In this document: piece after piece, positions 1-6,311 of the stretch
Layout of the letters: each line of letters starts with the position of its first letter
How positions within the stretch are numbered: the stretch's first letter is position 1
Assembly (NCBI GenBank): GCA_019247495.1
Contig: JAFAOU010000232.1
Coordinates: 1 to 37,665, forward strand
From: Acidobacteriota bacterium
GTDB lineage: Bacteria; Acidobacteriota; Thermoanaerobaculia; Gp7-AA8
DNA length: 37,665 nt
Reading direction: 5' to 3'
The notes under the pieces: generated by a model
The model's database searches: none
Told to the model about the DNA's origin: nothing
Seen by the model: the letters and a program-made list of their open reading frames with translations, nothing else
Translations under genes and position numbers: made by a program

Positions 1-58
1 TCGAAGGATATACTCAACGCCGCGCGGCGCGGAAAATTTCGGCGCGGGCGGAGCGTGA

Positions 59-268
59 ATGTCGGACGGCGAAGGGCGGCAGTGCATCCGGTGCGGCGTG
101 GCCGAGGGGGCGGCGCTGCTGGAGCGGTGCGTCGCGTGCGGCAAGTACTTCTGCGCGGACTGCACGTACCGGGCTACGGGACGGCGGTTCTGTTCGCATG
201 AGTGCGCGCGCGCGTTTTTCTACGGAGACAGCGATGACTACGAAAGTGATGTCGACGCCGACGAATGA
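59..268 (+). CDS. Small Cys-rich zinc-ribbon-like protein
   Basis: A 69-residue protein with eight cysteines in paired form: C9/C12, C24/C27, C32/C35 and C45/C49, with His47 between the last two. This spacing fits one or two structural zinc sites of the treble-clef or zinc-ribbon kind. The tail (about residues 57-69) is strongly acidic. The last 35 nt overlap the start of hemB, so the two are probably translated together. A weak purine-rich stretch (about 46-52) precedes the ATG. I do not recognise a named family. Zinc binding is inferred from the cysteine pattern. Codon use and regular Cys spacing argue against a chance reading frame, but the overlap leaves some doubt. Confidence 0.6.
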   Translation: MSDGEGRQCIRCGVAEGAALLERCVACGKYFCADCTYRATGRRFCSHECARAFFYGDSDDYESDVDADE

Positions 269-1250
269 TGCGATCGCGCCGGAGCGGCGTCCACGCCGGC
301 TGCGGCGCACCGAGTCGATCCGTACGCTTGTGCGCGAGACGGTGGTGCGGCCGGAGGGCCTCATCTATCCACTGTTCGTCGTGCCGAATACGCGGCCGAA
401 GGTGGAGATCGGATCGATGCCTGGGGTGTGGCAGTTGCGCGTGCGCGAGGCAGTGGACGAGGCGCGGCGCGCGTACGACCTCGGCATTCGCGCGCTGCTG
501 CTGTTCGGGTTGCCCGAGTACAAAGATGGGATTGGATCAGCGTCATGGGATCCGACCGGGCCGGTGCAGTCGGCCATCGAGGCCATCAAGCGCGCCGTGC
601 CGCAGATGACGGTGATGGCCGACGTTTGTCTCTGCGAGTACACCGACCACGGACACTGCGGTGTCATCGTCGATCGCAACGGAACGAAGGACGTGGACAA
701 CGATCAGACGCTGCCGCTGCTGGCGAAGCAGGCGGTTTCGTTCGCGGCGGCGGGGGCGGATTTCGTCGCGCCGTCGGACATGATGGACGGGCGCGTAGCC
801 GCCATTCGCGAGGCGCTGGACGGCGCAAGCCTGACCGAGGTCGGGATCATGGCGTACTCGGCGAAGTATGCGTCGGGGTTTTATGGGCCGTTCCGCGAGG
901 CCGCGGAGTCGGCGCCGCAATTCGGCGACCGGCGCAGCTATCAGATGGATCCGGCCAATGTGCGTGAGGCGCTTCGTGAAATGGAGTTGGATGTCGAAGA
1001 GGGCGCGGACATGATCATGGTCAAGCCGGCGCTGTCATATCTCGACGTCATCCGCGCCGCGCGCGACAACTTCGAGCTGCCGGTGGCTGCGTACAACGTC
1101 AGCGGCGAGTATTCGATGGTGAAGGCGGCGGCGGAGCGCGGCTGGATCGATGGACCGCGCGTGATGAACGAGATCCTGACGTCGATCAAACGGGCGGGCG
1201 CGGATCTGATCATCACGTACCACGCGCTGGAGTTTGCTTCGAAGGGTTGA
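234..1250 (+). CDS. hemB: Delta-aminolevulinic acid dehydratase (porphobilinogen synthase)
   Basis: Condenses two 5-aminolevulinate molecules to porphobilinogen in tetrapyrrole (haem) synthesis, in the cytoplasm. The 338-residue length is normal for the family. The metal-site cysteines are visible at C132, C134 and C142 in [14 protein letters not shown], which marks the zinc-dependent type. The two active-site lysines are K211 ([14 protein letters not shown]) and K264 ([15 protein letters not shown]), the latter forming the Schiff base. I chose the ATG at 234 because GGAGA at 224-228 is well spaced for it; an in-frame ATG at 198 lies further inside the upstream small gene and has no such site. 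The gene overlaps the upstream Cys-rich gene and ends 4 nt before a long perfect hairpin. Confidence 0.95.
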   Translation: MTTKVMSTPTNDAIAPERRPRRLRRTESIRTLVRETVVRPEGLIYPLFVVPNTRPKVEIGSMPGVWQLRVREAVDEARRAYDLGIRALLLFGLPEYKDGIGSASWDPTGPVQSAIEAIKRAVPQMTVMADVCLCEYTDHGHCGVIVDRNGTKDVDNDQTLPLLAKQAVSFAAAGADFVAPSDMMDGRVAAIREALDGASLTEVGIMAYSAKYASGFYGPFREAAESAPQFGDRRSYQMDPANVREALREMELDVEEGADMIMVKPALSYLDVIRAARDNFELPVAAYNVSGEYSMVKAAAERGWIDGPRVMNEILTSIKRAGADLIITYHALEFASKG

Positions 1251-1254
1251 AGGC

Positions 1255-1324
1255 CTTTTCACCACAAAGACACAAAGGACACAAAGAGGTTCCTTCGTGT
1301 CCTTTGTGTCTTTGTGGTGAAAAG
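1255..1324. repeat. Perfect 28-bp inverted repeat between convergent genes
   Basis: The arms 1255-1282 and 1297-1324 are exact reverse complements, separated by a 14-nt loop. The arm is built from CACAAAG-like units (ACCACAAAGACACAAAGG). The element fills nearly the whole gap between the hemB stop and the stop of the convergent A-type carrier gene. It could act as a bidirectional terminator. A degenerate relative lies at 30329-30381, so it is also a repeat family. Confidence 0.85.
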
Positions 1325-1326
1325 CT

Positions 1327-1614
1327 TTAACCGCACCAGACCGCACTCACCGCATCCGGATGATCGAGCAGGTATCCGTCCTCATCCGCGTCGTATTGGA
1401 TGATCGCGCCGTCTAAACGGGAGGCCGACATGTCGTCGAGGGCGACACGGATTCCGTTGACGTTCACGACTTCGTCGCCGTCGATCGGGGCGTCGGCGTA
1501 GGCGAGGCGGTAGCCGCTGCCGCCGCAGCCGGTGGTGAAGGCGATGCGGAGGATGCGGCCGTCCAGCTCCTGGTGCAGATGCTCGGCCGCGGTCTGCGTG
1601 ATCGAGACGTTCAT
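1327..1614 (-). CDS. A-type iron-sulfur carrier-like protein (HesB/IscA fold)
   Basis: A 95-residue protein resembling IscA/ErpA/SufA, which pass Fe-S clusters to target proteins. The region around C30 (TTGCGGSGYRLAYAD) matches the first conserved cysteine of the family. The usual C-terminal Cys-Gly-Cys pair is missing: the protein ends in Trp-Cys-Gly with only C94. Cluster binding may therefore differ from classical A-type carriers. The ATG at 1614 overlaps the upstream ferritin-like gene stop in an ATGA arrangement, showing translational coupling. It is the last gene of the lipoate/Fe-S group read from 4541. Fold assignment is fairly sure; a carrier role is inference. Confidence 0.75.
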   Translation of the reverse strand: MNVSITQTAAEHLHQELDGRILRIAFTTGCGGSGYRLAYADAPIDGDEVVNVNGIRVALDDMSASRLDGAIIQYDADEDGYLLDHPDAVSAVWCG

Positions 1615-2120
1615 TCCGTTGCTGCGCCGCGTACCAGCCGCGCTTCGGCGTCCTCGCGTTTGAACCAATCGCGATCGAGTTTGGTCAGTTCCAGCTCGCG
1701 TTCGAGCTCGACGATGTGTGCGCGCTTGGAGGCGGCAAGGTAGACGAGGAAGGCGCGGTCGATCGGCGACGTGCCGCGTCCGAGCTCGGCCAGCTTGCGT
1801 TCCATGGTCCGCTCGCGGGCGATGAGAAACTCCGTCGTCTCACGGTAGGAGAGGTCGCCTTCGAGGATGTCCTGGAACGCCAGATCATTCGCGAGCGTCA
1901 CTTTGCTGCGCGACGTGCCGGTGGCGGCGATCTTCATCTCGATGAGATCGCGCGTGGCGCGCTCGTCGACGGCGAACTGCTTGAACATGTTCGCGGTCAG
2001 CGGATTGGGCAGGTTTTCGGCCAGCTTCTCGAACGTCTTGTACGCCTCGACGGTGTACTGAAAAACGGTGTTGAGCTGCTGATTGGAGAGGATGGCGGGG
2101 GCGGTTTCAATTGCAGTCAT
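1611..2120 (-). CDS. Ferritin-like (rubrerythrin-like) four-helix protein
   Basis: 169 residues, almost all predicted helix, without a signal peptide. Four helical blocks carry acidic residues in ferritin-like spacing: VEAYKTFEKLAE, VDERATRDLIEMK, FLIARERTMERKLAE and KRAHIVELERELE. The normal ExxH pairs are not clear (ExxR appears in the second helix), so a working di-iron site is uncertain. A good ribosome site (AGAGGA) lies upstream of the ATG. The gene sits after a ferredoxin gene and overlaps the A-type carrier gene, so iron or Fe-S handling is the natural guess. It could also be a helical protein of another family; I give the fold moderate weight only. Confidence 0.6.
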   Translation of the reverse strand: MTAIETAPAILSNQQLNTVFQYTVEAYKTFEKLAENLPNPLTANMFKQFAVDERATRDLIEMKIAATGTSRSKVTLANDLAFQDILEGDLSYRETTEFLIARERTMERKLAELGRGTSPIDRAFLVYLAASKRAHIVELERELELTKLDRDWFKREDAEARLVRGAATE

Positions 2121-2131
2121 TCGTTCCTCTT

Positions 2132-2230
2132 GGTGGATTAGTTGATCAGTAGATTAGTGGATTAGTAGATCTGGAGAGCCGGGGTGAGCGGAGCCCTAAT
2201 CTACGAATCCACTGATCGACTAATCCACTG
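2132..2230. repeat. Palindromic element of GGATTAGT-type units
   Basis: The left part (about 2132-2172) repeats units such as GGATTAGTTGATCAGTAGAT. The right part (about 2194-2230) is its imperfect reverse complement (GATCGACTAATCCACTG). It lies between the ferredoxin and the ferritin-like gene and ends 2 nt from the ferredoxin stop. It would form a long hairpin in the operon transcript. Confidence 0.8.
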
Positions 2231-2232
2231 CT

Positions 2233-2511
2233 TCATTCAATTTTCGCTACTTTCAACACAACATCGCCGAGCAGTTTCGACTGGCACGACAGGCGGTACG
2301 GCGGTTCCAGCTCCTTGTACGTCTCGTCGGGCGTCGGCGGCGTAAGGTTATCCCAGCCGTCGACGACTTCCACCCTGCAAGTCCCGCACGCACCGTCGCC
2401 GCCGCAGACGTGACTGACGCGGACGTCCATGCTACCGGCGCAGGTTAACAGCGTCGATCCCTCAGGGAACTCCGCGGTTTTGCCTTCGTCGACGAATGTC
2501 ACCCGCGGCAT
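2233..2511 (-). CDS. 2Fe-2S ferredoxin (adrenodoxin/plant-like fold)
   Basis: A 92-residue electron carrier. The cluster ligands are visible as C36, C42, C45 (VCGGDGACGTC) and C76 (LSCQ), the usual Cx5Cx2C...C pattern of a 2Fe-2S ferredoxin; C24 is extra. The ATG at 2511 was chosen because the family starts right at this beta-strand (MPRVTFVDEG) and because upstream sequence in this frame runs into the repeat at 2531 and the lipA end. It lies 52 nt after lipA on the same strand. LipA needs low-potential electrons, so this ferredoxin could be its reductant; that is inference from position. Confidence 0.9.
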   Translation of the reverse strand: MPRVTFVDEGKTAEFPEGSTLLTCAGSMDVRVSHVCGGDGACGTCRVEVVDGWDNLTPPTPDETYKELEPPYRLSCQSKLLGDVVLKVAKIE

Positions 2512-2530
2512 GGGCGCGGATTGTAAAGGC

Positions 2531-2562
2531 TTTTCACGCGTAGGCGTGGGACGCGGAGAAAG
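2531..2562. repeat. Degenerate copy of the GCGGAG repeat family
   Basis: The segment starts TTTTCACGCGTAGGCGTGGG and ends in GACGCGGAGAAAG. It matches the pattern at 13041-13071 and 32776-32806 apart from a few changes. It lies 1 nt from the lipA stop codon, between lipA and the ferredoxin gene. Confidence 0.65.
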
Positions 2563-2563
2563 G

Positions 2564-3451
2564 CTATTCGAGAGCGCGATGGGCCATGTAGGAGCTGCGC
2601 ACCAGCGGCGCGGATTCGACATGCCGAAAGCCGAGCGCGCGAGCTCTGTTGCCGAGGGCGGCGAACTCGTCGGGAGTGTAGTAGCGGCGGACGGGGTGGT
2701 GATTGCCGGTCGGCGCGAGGTATTGGCCGAAGGTGATGATGTCGACGCCGGCGTCGCGGAGGTCGGCGGCGACTTGGAGCACTTCCTCTTCCGTTTCGCC
2801 GAGGCCGAGCATGAGGGACGACTTGGTCAGCATGTTGACGTTGCGTTCGTTGCCGGCCCAGCGCAGGACGTCGAGCGAACGTTTGTACTTCGCGACGGGA
2901 CGGACGGCCGGATAAAGCCGCGGAACGGTCTCGACGTTGTGCGCGAGGACTTCCGGTGCCGAGGCGATGACGGTGCGCAACGCGTCGCGGTTGCCTTCGA
3001 GATCGGAGATGAGCACCTCAACCGCGGCGCCGGTTTGTTCGCGCACGGCGATCACCGTTTGCGCGAGATGTTCGGCGCCTCCGTCGGGCATGTCGTCGCG
3101 ATTGACCATCGTGATGACCGCATGCCTCACGCCCATTTTCGATACGGCCTCGGCCACTCGTCGCGGCTCGTCGGCATCCGCAACGAGCGGCTTCCCTTTG
3201 CCGACCGCGCAGACCGTGCAGCGGCGCGTGCAGATCTCGCCGAGGATCATGAACGTGGCGGTTCCGGCGCTCCAGCACTCGAAAATGTTCGGGCAGCGAG
3301 CTTCCTGGCAGACAGTGTTGAGCGCGAGATCGTTCATCAGCTTCGAGACGGGAAGCTGCGCGAGGTCTCCCGGGACGCGGATCTTCAGCCACGCGGGACG
3401 ATGGCCGGCGCGTCGGTTTTTCGGTTCGGATTGTTCGATCGATGAAGTCAT
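2564..3451 (-). CDS. lipA: Lipoyl synthase (radical SAM)
   Basis: Inserts two sulfur atoms into protein-bound octanoyl groups to give lipoyl groups. The 295-residue protein shows the auxiliary-cluster motif C48/C53/C59 (CQEARCPNIFEC) and the radical SAM motif C74/C78/C81 (CTRRCTVC). It also keeps the C-terminal Arg-Ser-Ser-Tyr (residues 285-288), whose serine ligates the auxiliary cluster. The ATG at 3451 lies 1 nt after the lipB stop, so the pair is an operon. The auxiliary cluster is the sulfur donor and is destroyed in each turnover, which makes the Fe-S-related genes downstream meaningful. Identity is very secure. Confidence 0.97.
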   Translation of the reverse strand: MTSSIEQSEPKNRRAGHRPAWLKIRVPGDLAQLPVSKLMNDLALNTVCQEARCPNIFECWSAGTATFMILGEICTRRCTVCAVGKGKPLVADADEPRRVAEAVSKMGVRHAVITMVNRDDMPDGGAEHLAQTVIAVREQTGAAVEVLISDLEGNRDALRTVIASAPEVLAHNVETVPRLYPAVRPVAKYKRSLDVLRWAGNERNVNMLTKSSLMLGLGETEEEVLQVAADLRDAGVDIITFGQYLAPTGNHHPVRRYYTPDEFAALGNRARALGFRHVESAPLVRSSYMAHRALE

Positions 3452-3452
3452 T

Positions 3453-4541
3453 TCATTGTGGAGCGAGCGCCAAAAGCCGCGTTTCCACCTTCTCCAACGC
3501 CTCGCGGTCGTCGGTCCAGCGGATCCTTTCATAGGCCTCGGCGAATGTGAACCATCCGTAGTCGTCGTGCTCGGCCGCGTCCAGGCGCACTTGCATTCCG
3601 GGCGTGACTTCGACGGCGAATGCGGTTTCCGAGGCGATGATCGGCGGCGGATATCGTGCTTCGAGGAAGTGCGACTCAATCATGAACGACTGTTCGAGAT
3701 CGATCGTCTCCGGCTCACCACCGTGCCCAGTCTCCTCGGCCAGCTCGCGGCGCGCAGTGTCGAGCGGCAACTCGCCTTCTTCGATCGAGCCGGTGATCGG
3801 TTGCCAGAAGTTGCCACGCTCGGGACGGCGATGCAGGAGCAGAACGCGCTCGCCGTCGTGTACGACGATCTTGACGAGCCGGATGCTCTCCGCTCGCGAT
3901 ACGACGTCGCGTTCGAAGACTTCCGCGAATTTGGCCGCGACAATCTCGCGGACTTCGGCGAGTGCGACGTCGCGTCCAACGAGGTGCGAAATCGACGTGA
4001 CGCCTGTGCCGTGCAATCCGCATGGCGTAATGAGGCGGAAGTGATCGAGATTCGTGGTCACGTTGAGCGCGAAGCCATGCGACGTTACCCATCGCGCGAT
4101 GCGCACGCCGATCGCGGCGATCTTGTCGTTGCCGGCCCAGATGCCGCGCTTGCCGTCGGCGCGCTCGGCGGTGATGCCGAATTCGGCGACGGTGCGGATG
4201 AGGACTTCTTCGAGCTTCGTCACGTACCTGCGCACGTCGCGATTGCCTTCGCCGAGGTGGATGATCGGATAGCCGACCAGCTGGCCGGGACCGTGATAGG
4301 TGATGTCACCTCCGCGCGTGGTCTCGAAGAAACGGACGCGTTGTGCATCGAGCGTGGCCGCGGGCGCGAGGAGATTGCGGACGTCGCCGCCGCGCCCGAG
4401 GGTGATGACGGGCGGATGTTCGAGCAGGAGGAGCTGATCGGGAACCGTCTCCTGCTGCCGCAACTCGATCAGCTTCTGTTGCAGCCGCATGCCGTTCTCG
4501 TAGGTGACGAGATGAAGGTTGCGGAGCTCACACGCGCGCAT
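3453..4541 (-). CDS. lipB: Octanoyltransferase LipB fused to a Nudix hydrolase
   Basis: A 362-residue two-domain protein. Residues about 1-215 are LipB, which moves octanoyl from acyl carrier protein to lipoyl domains: RGGDITYHGPGQL, catalytic K140 (GNDKIAAIG) and C174 (TPCGLHGTG) are present. Residues about 222-350 are a Nudix domain with a complete Nudix box at 251-273 (G-x5-E-x7-REL-x-EET-G). The preceding NFWQPITGS and the tail resemble NudB, the dihydroneopterin triphosphate pyrophosphatase of folate synthesis. LipB alone is usually 210-240 residues, so the second domain is extra. I chose the ATG at 4541, which fits the LipB start; an in-frame TTG at 4556 is possible. The substrate of the Nudix half is unknown. 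Confidence 0.92.
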   Translation of the reverse strand: MRACELRNLHLVTYENGMRLQQKLIELRQQETVPDQLLLLEHPPVITLGRGGDVRNLLAPAATLDAQRVRFFETTRGGDITYHGPGQLVGYPIIHLGEGNRDVRRYVTKLEEVLIRTVAEFGITAERADGKRGIWAGNDKIAAIGVRIARWVTSHGFALNVTTNLDHFRLITPCGLHGTGVTSISHLVGRDVALAEVREIVAAKFAEVFERDVVSRAESIRLVKIVVHDGERVLLLHRRPERGNFWQPITGSIEEGELPLDTARRELAEETGHGGEPETIDLEQSFMIESHFLEARYPPPIIASETAFAVEVTPGMQVRLDAAEHDDYGWFTFAEAYERIRWTDDREALEKVETRLLALAPQ

Positions 4542-4588
4542 CACGGCTGTGGACAACCGGGCTGCATTCGCGCAGATTTCGCTCCCAG

Positions 4589-4637
4589 GTAGCGCCGCCG
4601 AGCGGCGGCGGTCCAGCCGGCGAGCCGCCGGCGCTAC
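4589..4637. repeat. GTAGCGCCG...GGCGCTAC palindromic repeat
   Basis: An imperfect hairpin starting GTAGCGCCGCCGAGCGGC and ending GAGCCGCCGGCGCTAC. The same arm sequence occurs in a larger, perfect form at 36457-36564. It lies in the divergent gap between lipB and the peroxidase gene, which makes it the one repeat here that is not next to a stop codon. Confidence 0.75.
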
Positions 4638-4661
4638 GACAGCGAGCGTGCCTCAATTGGA

Positions 4662-4719
4662 TTTCCTCCAAAAGGAGTGAAACGGACCTACGTTGTCCGT
4701 CACTACATCTTTAAGGAGG
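4662..4719 (+). promoter_or_regulatory. Peroxidase leader: two small hairpins and a strong ribosome site
   Basis: The leader holds CTCC-AAAA-GGAG (4666-4677), flanked by TTTC/GAAA, then ACGGAC (4682-4687) paired with GTCCGT (4695-4700). AAGGAGG at 4713-4719 sits 4 nt before the ATG and is the best ribosome site in the window. No convincing -35/-10 pair is visible. A regulatory role for the hairpins is only inferred. Confidence 0.45.
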
Positions 4720-4723
4720 ACGT

Positions 4724-6265
4724 ATGCCTGCTGACCAGAGTGCAAGTTTTAGTCTCGCCAACGTGATTCGCGCGCACGGTGTGGGAGTTCGCGGACTCGA
4801 TGTTCCGCGGCGGTCGGAGCAGTACGAGGGTCGTTTCGGACGGATGTTCCGCAGTCTGCCGGGCGCTGATCATCCACGCCAGGCGCTCATCGATCTCGCA
4901 AACGAGATGACGGCCGATCCCGAGCCTGATCCGGGCGATGCGGTACCTGATCCCGAGGAGAATCGCGGCATCTCCGCGGGATACACGTATGTCGGTCAGT
5001 TCATCGACCACGACATTACGTTCGATCCCGCCAGCAGTCTGCAGAAGACGAACGATCCCGACGGCCTCGTCGACTTCCGCACGCCGCGCTTCGACCTCGA
5101 TTCGGTCTACGGCCGCGGGCCCGACGATCAGCCGTATCTCTATGAATCCGACGGCATTCACCTGCTGCAAGGGACGCGGCAACTGACCGGCAATCCGAAC
5201 GATCCGAACACGTTCGATCTGCCTCGCGATACCCGCGCGGCCGGCGAGCGCCGCGCGATCATCGGAGATCCGCGCAACGACGAGAACGTGATCGTTTCGC
5301 AGTTGCAGGGCATCTTCATCCGCTTCCACAACGCCATCGCCGATCTCCTCGGCGCCGGCTCCACGTTCGCCGACGTGCAGCGCACGGTGCGCTGGCATTA
5401 CCAGTGGGCCGTGCTCCACGATTTCCTTCCGACGATCGCGGGGTGGGACATGGTCCGCTCGGTCCTGCCGCACGTGCGCAAGGACGGGAAGGACAAGTCG
5501 CCGTACGACGAGGAGCCCGATCTCCGCTTCTTCCACTGGCACATCGCGCCGTTCATGCCGATCGAGTTTTCGGTGGCCGCGTACCGCTTCGGCCATTCGA
5601 TGGTGCGGCCGCAGTACCGCCTCAACTCGACGCTGCCGGACCCTCGCTTCCCGATTTTCCCGAACCTGCGCGGCTTCAACGAGTTTCCGTCGCCGTGGGC
5701 GATCGAGTGGCCGCTCTTCTTCCATATCCACTCCGGCGCACCCGACGTCGGTCCGACGCGCGTGCAGCCGGCGTACAAGATCGACTCGTCGCTCGTCGAT
5801 CCGCTGCGCAACCTGCCGTTCATCACCGACGGGATTCCGTCGCTGGCGCAACGCAATCTTCTGCGGGGCCAGAGCTTCGGTTTGCCGTCCGGCCAGACGG
5901 TGGCGCGCCACATGTGCATTGAGCCGATCGCGGACGACGATCTGCGCGTCGGCAAGTTGACGGAAGGGGATTTTCCGAACAACAAGAAGATCACCGAGGT
6001 CAACGCGGCCTTCGCCAACAACGCGCCGCTCTGGTACTACATCCTGGCCGAGCCGCAGTTGCAGTTCGAGGACGACGACACGCCGATTACGCTCGGGCCG
6101 GTCGGCGGCCGCATCGTCACCGAGGTCATCGCCGGCCTGATCTTGGGCGACAACTTTTCCTATCTGTCGCAGCAGCCGTGCTGGCGCCCGATCAAGGAGC
6201 TGACGCGCAGCGGCCACTTCGGATTTGCGGAGTTGATCATGGTCGCGACCGGACAATTGCCGTAA
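4724..6265 (+). CDS. Animal-type haem peroxidase family protein
   Basis: 513 residues of the peroxidase-cyclooxygenase superfamily, which use haem and hydrogen peroxide to oxidise halides or organic substrates. The distal histidine is H96 in GQFIDHDITFDP. The catalytic-arginine region is GDPRNDENVIVSQL (about residues 184-197), and the proximal histidine is H291 in RFGHSMVRPQY. No clear N-terminal signal peptide is seen, so a cytoplasmic place or a non-classical export route is possible. The strong ribosome site fixes the start at 4724. The gene stands alone, divergent from lipB, and ends before a terminator hairpin. Family is secure; the physiological substrate is unknown. Confidence 0.9.
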   Translation: MPADQSASFSLANVIRAHGVGVRGLDVPRRSEQYEGRFGRMFRSLPGADHPRQALIDLANEMTADPEPDPGDAVPDPEENRGISAGYTYVGQFIDHDITFDPASSLQKTNDPDGLVDFRTPRFDLDSVYGRGPDDQPYLYESDGIHLLQGTRQLTGNPNDPNTFDLPRDTRAAGERRAIIGDPRNDENVIVSQLQGIFIRFHNAIADLLGAGSTFADVQRTVRWHYQWAVLHDFLPTIAGWDMVRSVLPHVRKDGKDKSPYDEEPDLRFFHWHIAPFMPIEFSVAAYRFGHSMVRPQYRLNSTLPDPRFPIFPNLRGFNEFPSPWAIEWPLFFHIHSGAPDVGPTRVQPAYKIDSSLVDPLRNLPFITDGIPSLAQRNLLRGQSFGLPSGQTVARHMCIEPIADDDLRVGKLTEGDFPNNKKITEVNAAFANNAPLWYYILAEPQLQFEDDDTPITLGPVGGRIVTEVIAGLILGDNFSYLSQQPCWRPIKELTRSGHFGFAELIMVATGQLP

Positions 6266-6271
6266 TCGATG

Positions 6272-6308
6272 GAGGCGCCGTCGCATCTCGCGGCGGCGCC
6301 TCAGTTTT
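6272..6308 (+). terminator. Rho-independent terminator after the peroxidase gene
   Basis: A perfect 9-bp stem GAGGCGCCG (6272-6280) / CGGCGCCTC (6294-6302), followed closely by a TTTT run. It stands between the convergent peroxidase and E2 genes. Confidence 0.75.
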
Positions 6309-6311
6309 CGA

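Noticed and set aside
2..58. 3' end of an upstream gene with TGA at 56-58, directly before the ATG at 59
   Set aside because: All three plus-strand frames stay open over these bases, and no product can be recognised from at most 18 residues.
2429..4592. Two plus-strand open frames (338 and 551 codons) opposite lipA and lipB
   Set aside because: Shadows of lipA and the LipB-Nudix gene; no family features.
4703..6286. Long open frame (527 codons) on the minus strand opposite the haem peroxidase
   Set aside because: Arg-rich composition with no domain; it is the antisense shadow of a GC-rich gene whose plus-strand product has all family motifs and a strong ribosome site.
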